Positions 63,616 through 64,000 of a stretch of DNA of 64,000 nucleotides are shown piece by piece. The notes under the pieces are model-generated. The model saw only the letters and a program-made list of their open reading frames with translations, did not search any database and was not told where the DNA came from. The position numbers and the translations under genes were made by a program. How positions within the stretch are numbered: the first letter of the stretch is position 1; the number at the start of each line of letters is the position of its first letter. This DNA is from Nocardia lijiangensis NBRC 108240 (GTDB lineage Bacteria > Actinomycetota > Actinomycetes > Mycobacteriales > Mycobacteriaceae). Location of the stretch: NCBI RefSeq assembly GCF_001613045.1, contig NZ_BDBP01000043.1:19847-83846 (forward strand), in the 5' to 3' direction.

Positions 63616-64000
63616 GTGGGTGACGACCTGATCGGCTACCGCGAGCGCCCTTCGCGACTGGGCGGCGCCGTGGTGTGGACGCGGACCGTGACGCGCGTCG
63701 AGGAACCGCTGCCGGTCCTGCCGGACGGTTGCATGGACCTGCTGTGGCGGGACGGCACGCTGCTCGTCGCGGGCCCGGACACCACCGCGCATCCTGCGGG
63801 CAGCCCGACGGCGACGCAGTACGCGGGCGTGCGGTTCTTTCCCGGCACGGCCCCCACGCTGCTCGGCGTGCCCGCACACGAATTGCGGGACCGGCGAGTC
63901 GAACTGACGGATCTGTGGCCCGCGGCGACCGTGCGCGAGCTGGCGGGCCGGGTCTCGGACGCGCCCGACCGGGCCGCCGCGCTGGAGGCGATCGCGTTGC
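63616..64000 (+). CDS. AraC-family regulator, 3' end outside the window
   Basis: The open frame from GTG 63616 runs past the window edge (128 codons seen). The N-terminal GYRERPSRLGGAVVWTR, VLPDGCMDLLWRDGTLLVAG and GVRFFPGTAPTLLGVPAHEL are the DUF6597-type sensor domain of AraC regulators; the HTH part would lie beyond 64000. No target can be named. There is no ribosome site, so it may be leaderless. Confidence 0.75.
   Translation, partial: MGDDLIGYRERPSRLGGAVVWTRTVTRVEEPLPVLPDGCMDLLWRDGTLLVAGPDTTAHPAGSPTATQYAGVRFFPGTAPTLLGVPAHELRDRRVELTDLWPAATVRELAGRVSDAPDRAAALEAIAL

Overview
The window looks like chromosomal DNA of a high-GC mycolic-acid actinomycete, most likely Nocardia or a close relative. 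GC is high with strong third-position bias. The tmRNA tag reads ADSHQREYALAA. The gene set (hisN, a fadE24/fadE23-type pair, prfB, ftsE-ftsX, smpB, ssrA) matches the neighbourhood I know from Mycobacterium tuberculosis. The genus is an inference; no rRNA gene is present to settle it.

Layout. 0-9 kb: a TerD-domain protein with a repetitive tail, then lipid genes: two paralogous acyl-CoA ligases divergent from an acyl-ACP desaturase, a secreted protein, and two acyl-CoA dehydrogenases in an operon behind twin palindromes. 9-15.5 kb: a secreted Gly/Ser-rich peptide, a polytopic glycosyltransferase, a frameshifted alpha/beta hydrolase, a secreted beta-propeller protein, an acetyltransferase, hisN and an NADPH-FMN reductase. 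15.5-34.2 kb: an accessory block that begins with an intact MmyB-type XRE regulator and ends with a decayed paralogue of it. Between them lie a STAND-like ATPase, a LuxR-family LAL regulator, a SARP regulator, a TetR regulator, two FAD oxygenases, five alpha/beta hydrolases, a broken glycosyltransferase, a lipoprotein and an M14 peptidase. This looks like a partly decaying natural-product or xenobiotic-processing cluster.

34.2-42.2 kb: the core block prfB, mscS-like, a small membrane protein, ftsE, ftsX, recQ, a Tat-exported phosphoesterase, a small membrane protein and smpB. 42.2-44.9 kb: two tandem substrate-binding lipoproteins without transporter partners. 45.6 kb: ssrA (tmRNA) with a strong terminator.

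46-51.5 kb: an island-like stretch just downstream of ssrA. It holds a transposase remnant, interspersed repeats, a BtrH-like protein, a CoaE-GrpB protein lacking its kinase core, and a one-strand cassette of P-loop nucleoside-kinase-like protein, short RlmN/Cfr-like radical SAM enzyme and MazG-like pyrophosphohydrolase. The last two genes overlap and have their own AT-rich promoter. This cassette is the best candidate here for an undescribed system. A frameshifted XRE antitoxin-like gene closes the stretch.

51.6-64 kb: mixed metabolic and secreted proteins: bicovalent FAD oxidase, MFS remnant, cyclase-family protein, ADP-ribosylglycohydrolase, GT87 enzyme, GNAT, amidase, secreted proteins, a VirB2/TrbC-like small membrane protein, thioredoxin-fold protein, threonine-dehydratase-like enzyme, lipoprotein, hotdog thioesterase and the start of an AraC-type regulator. 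All calls come from reading the sequence; no database search was run.
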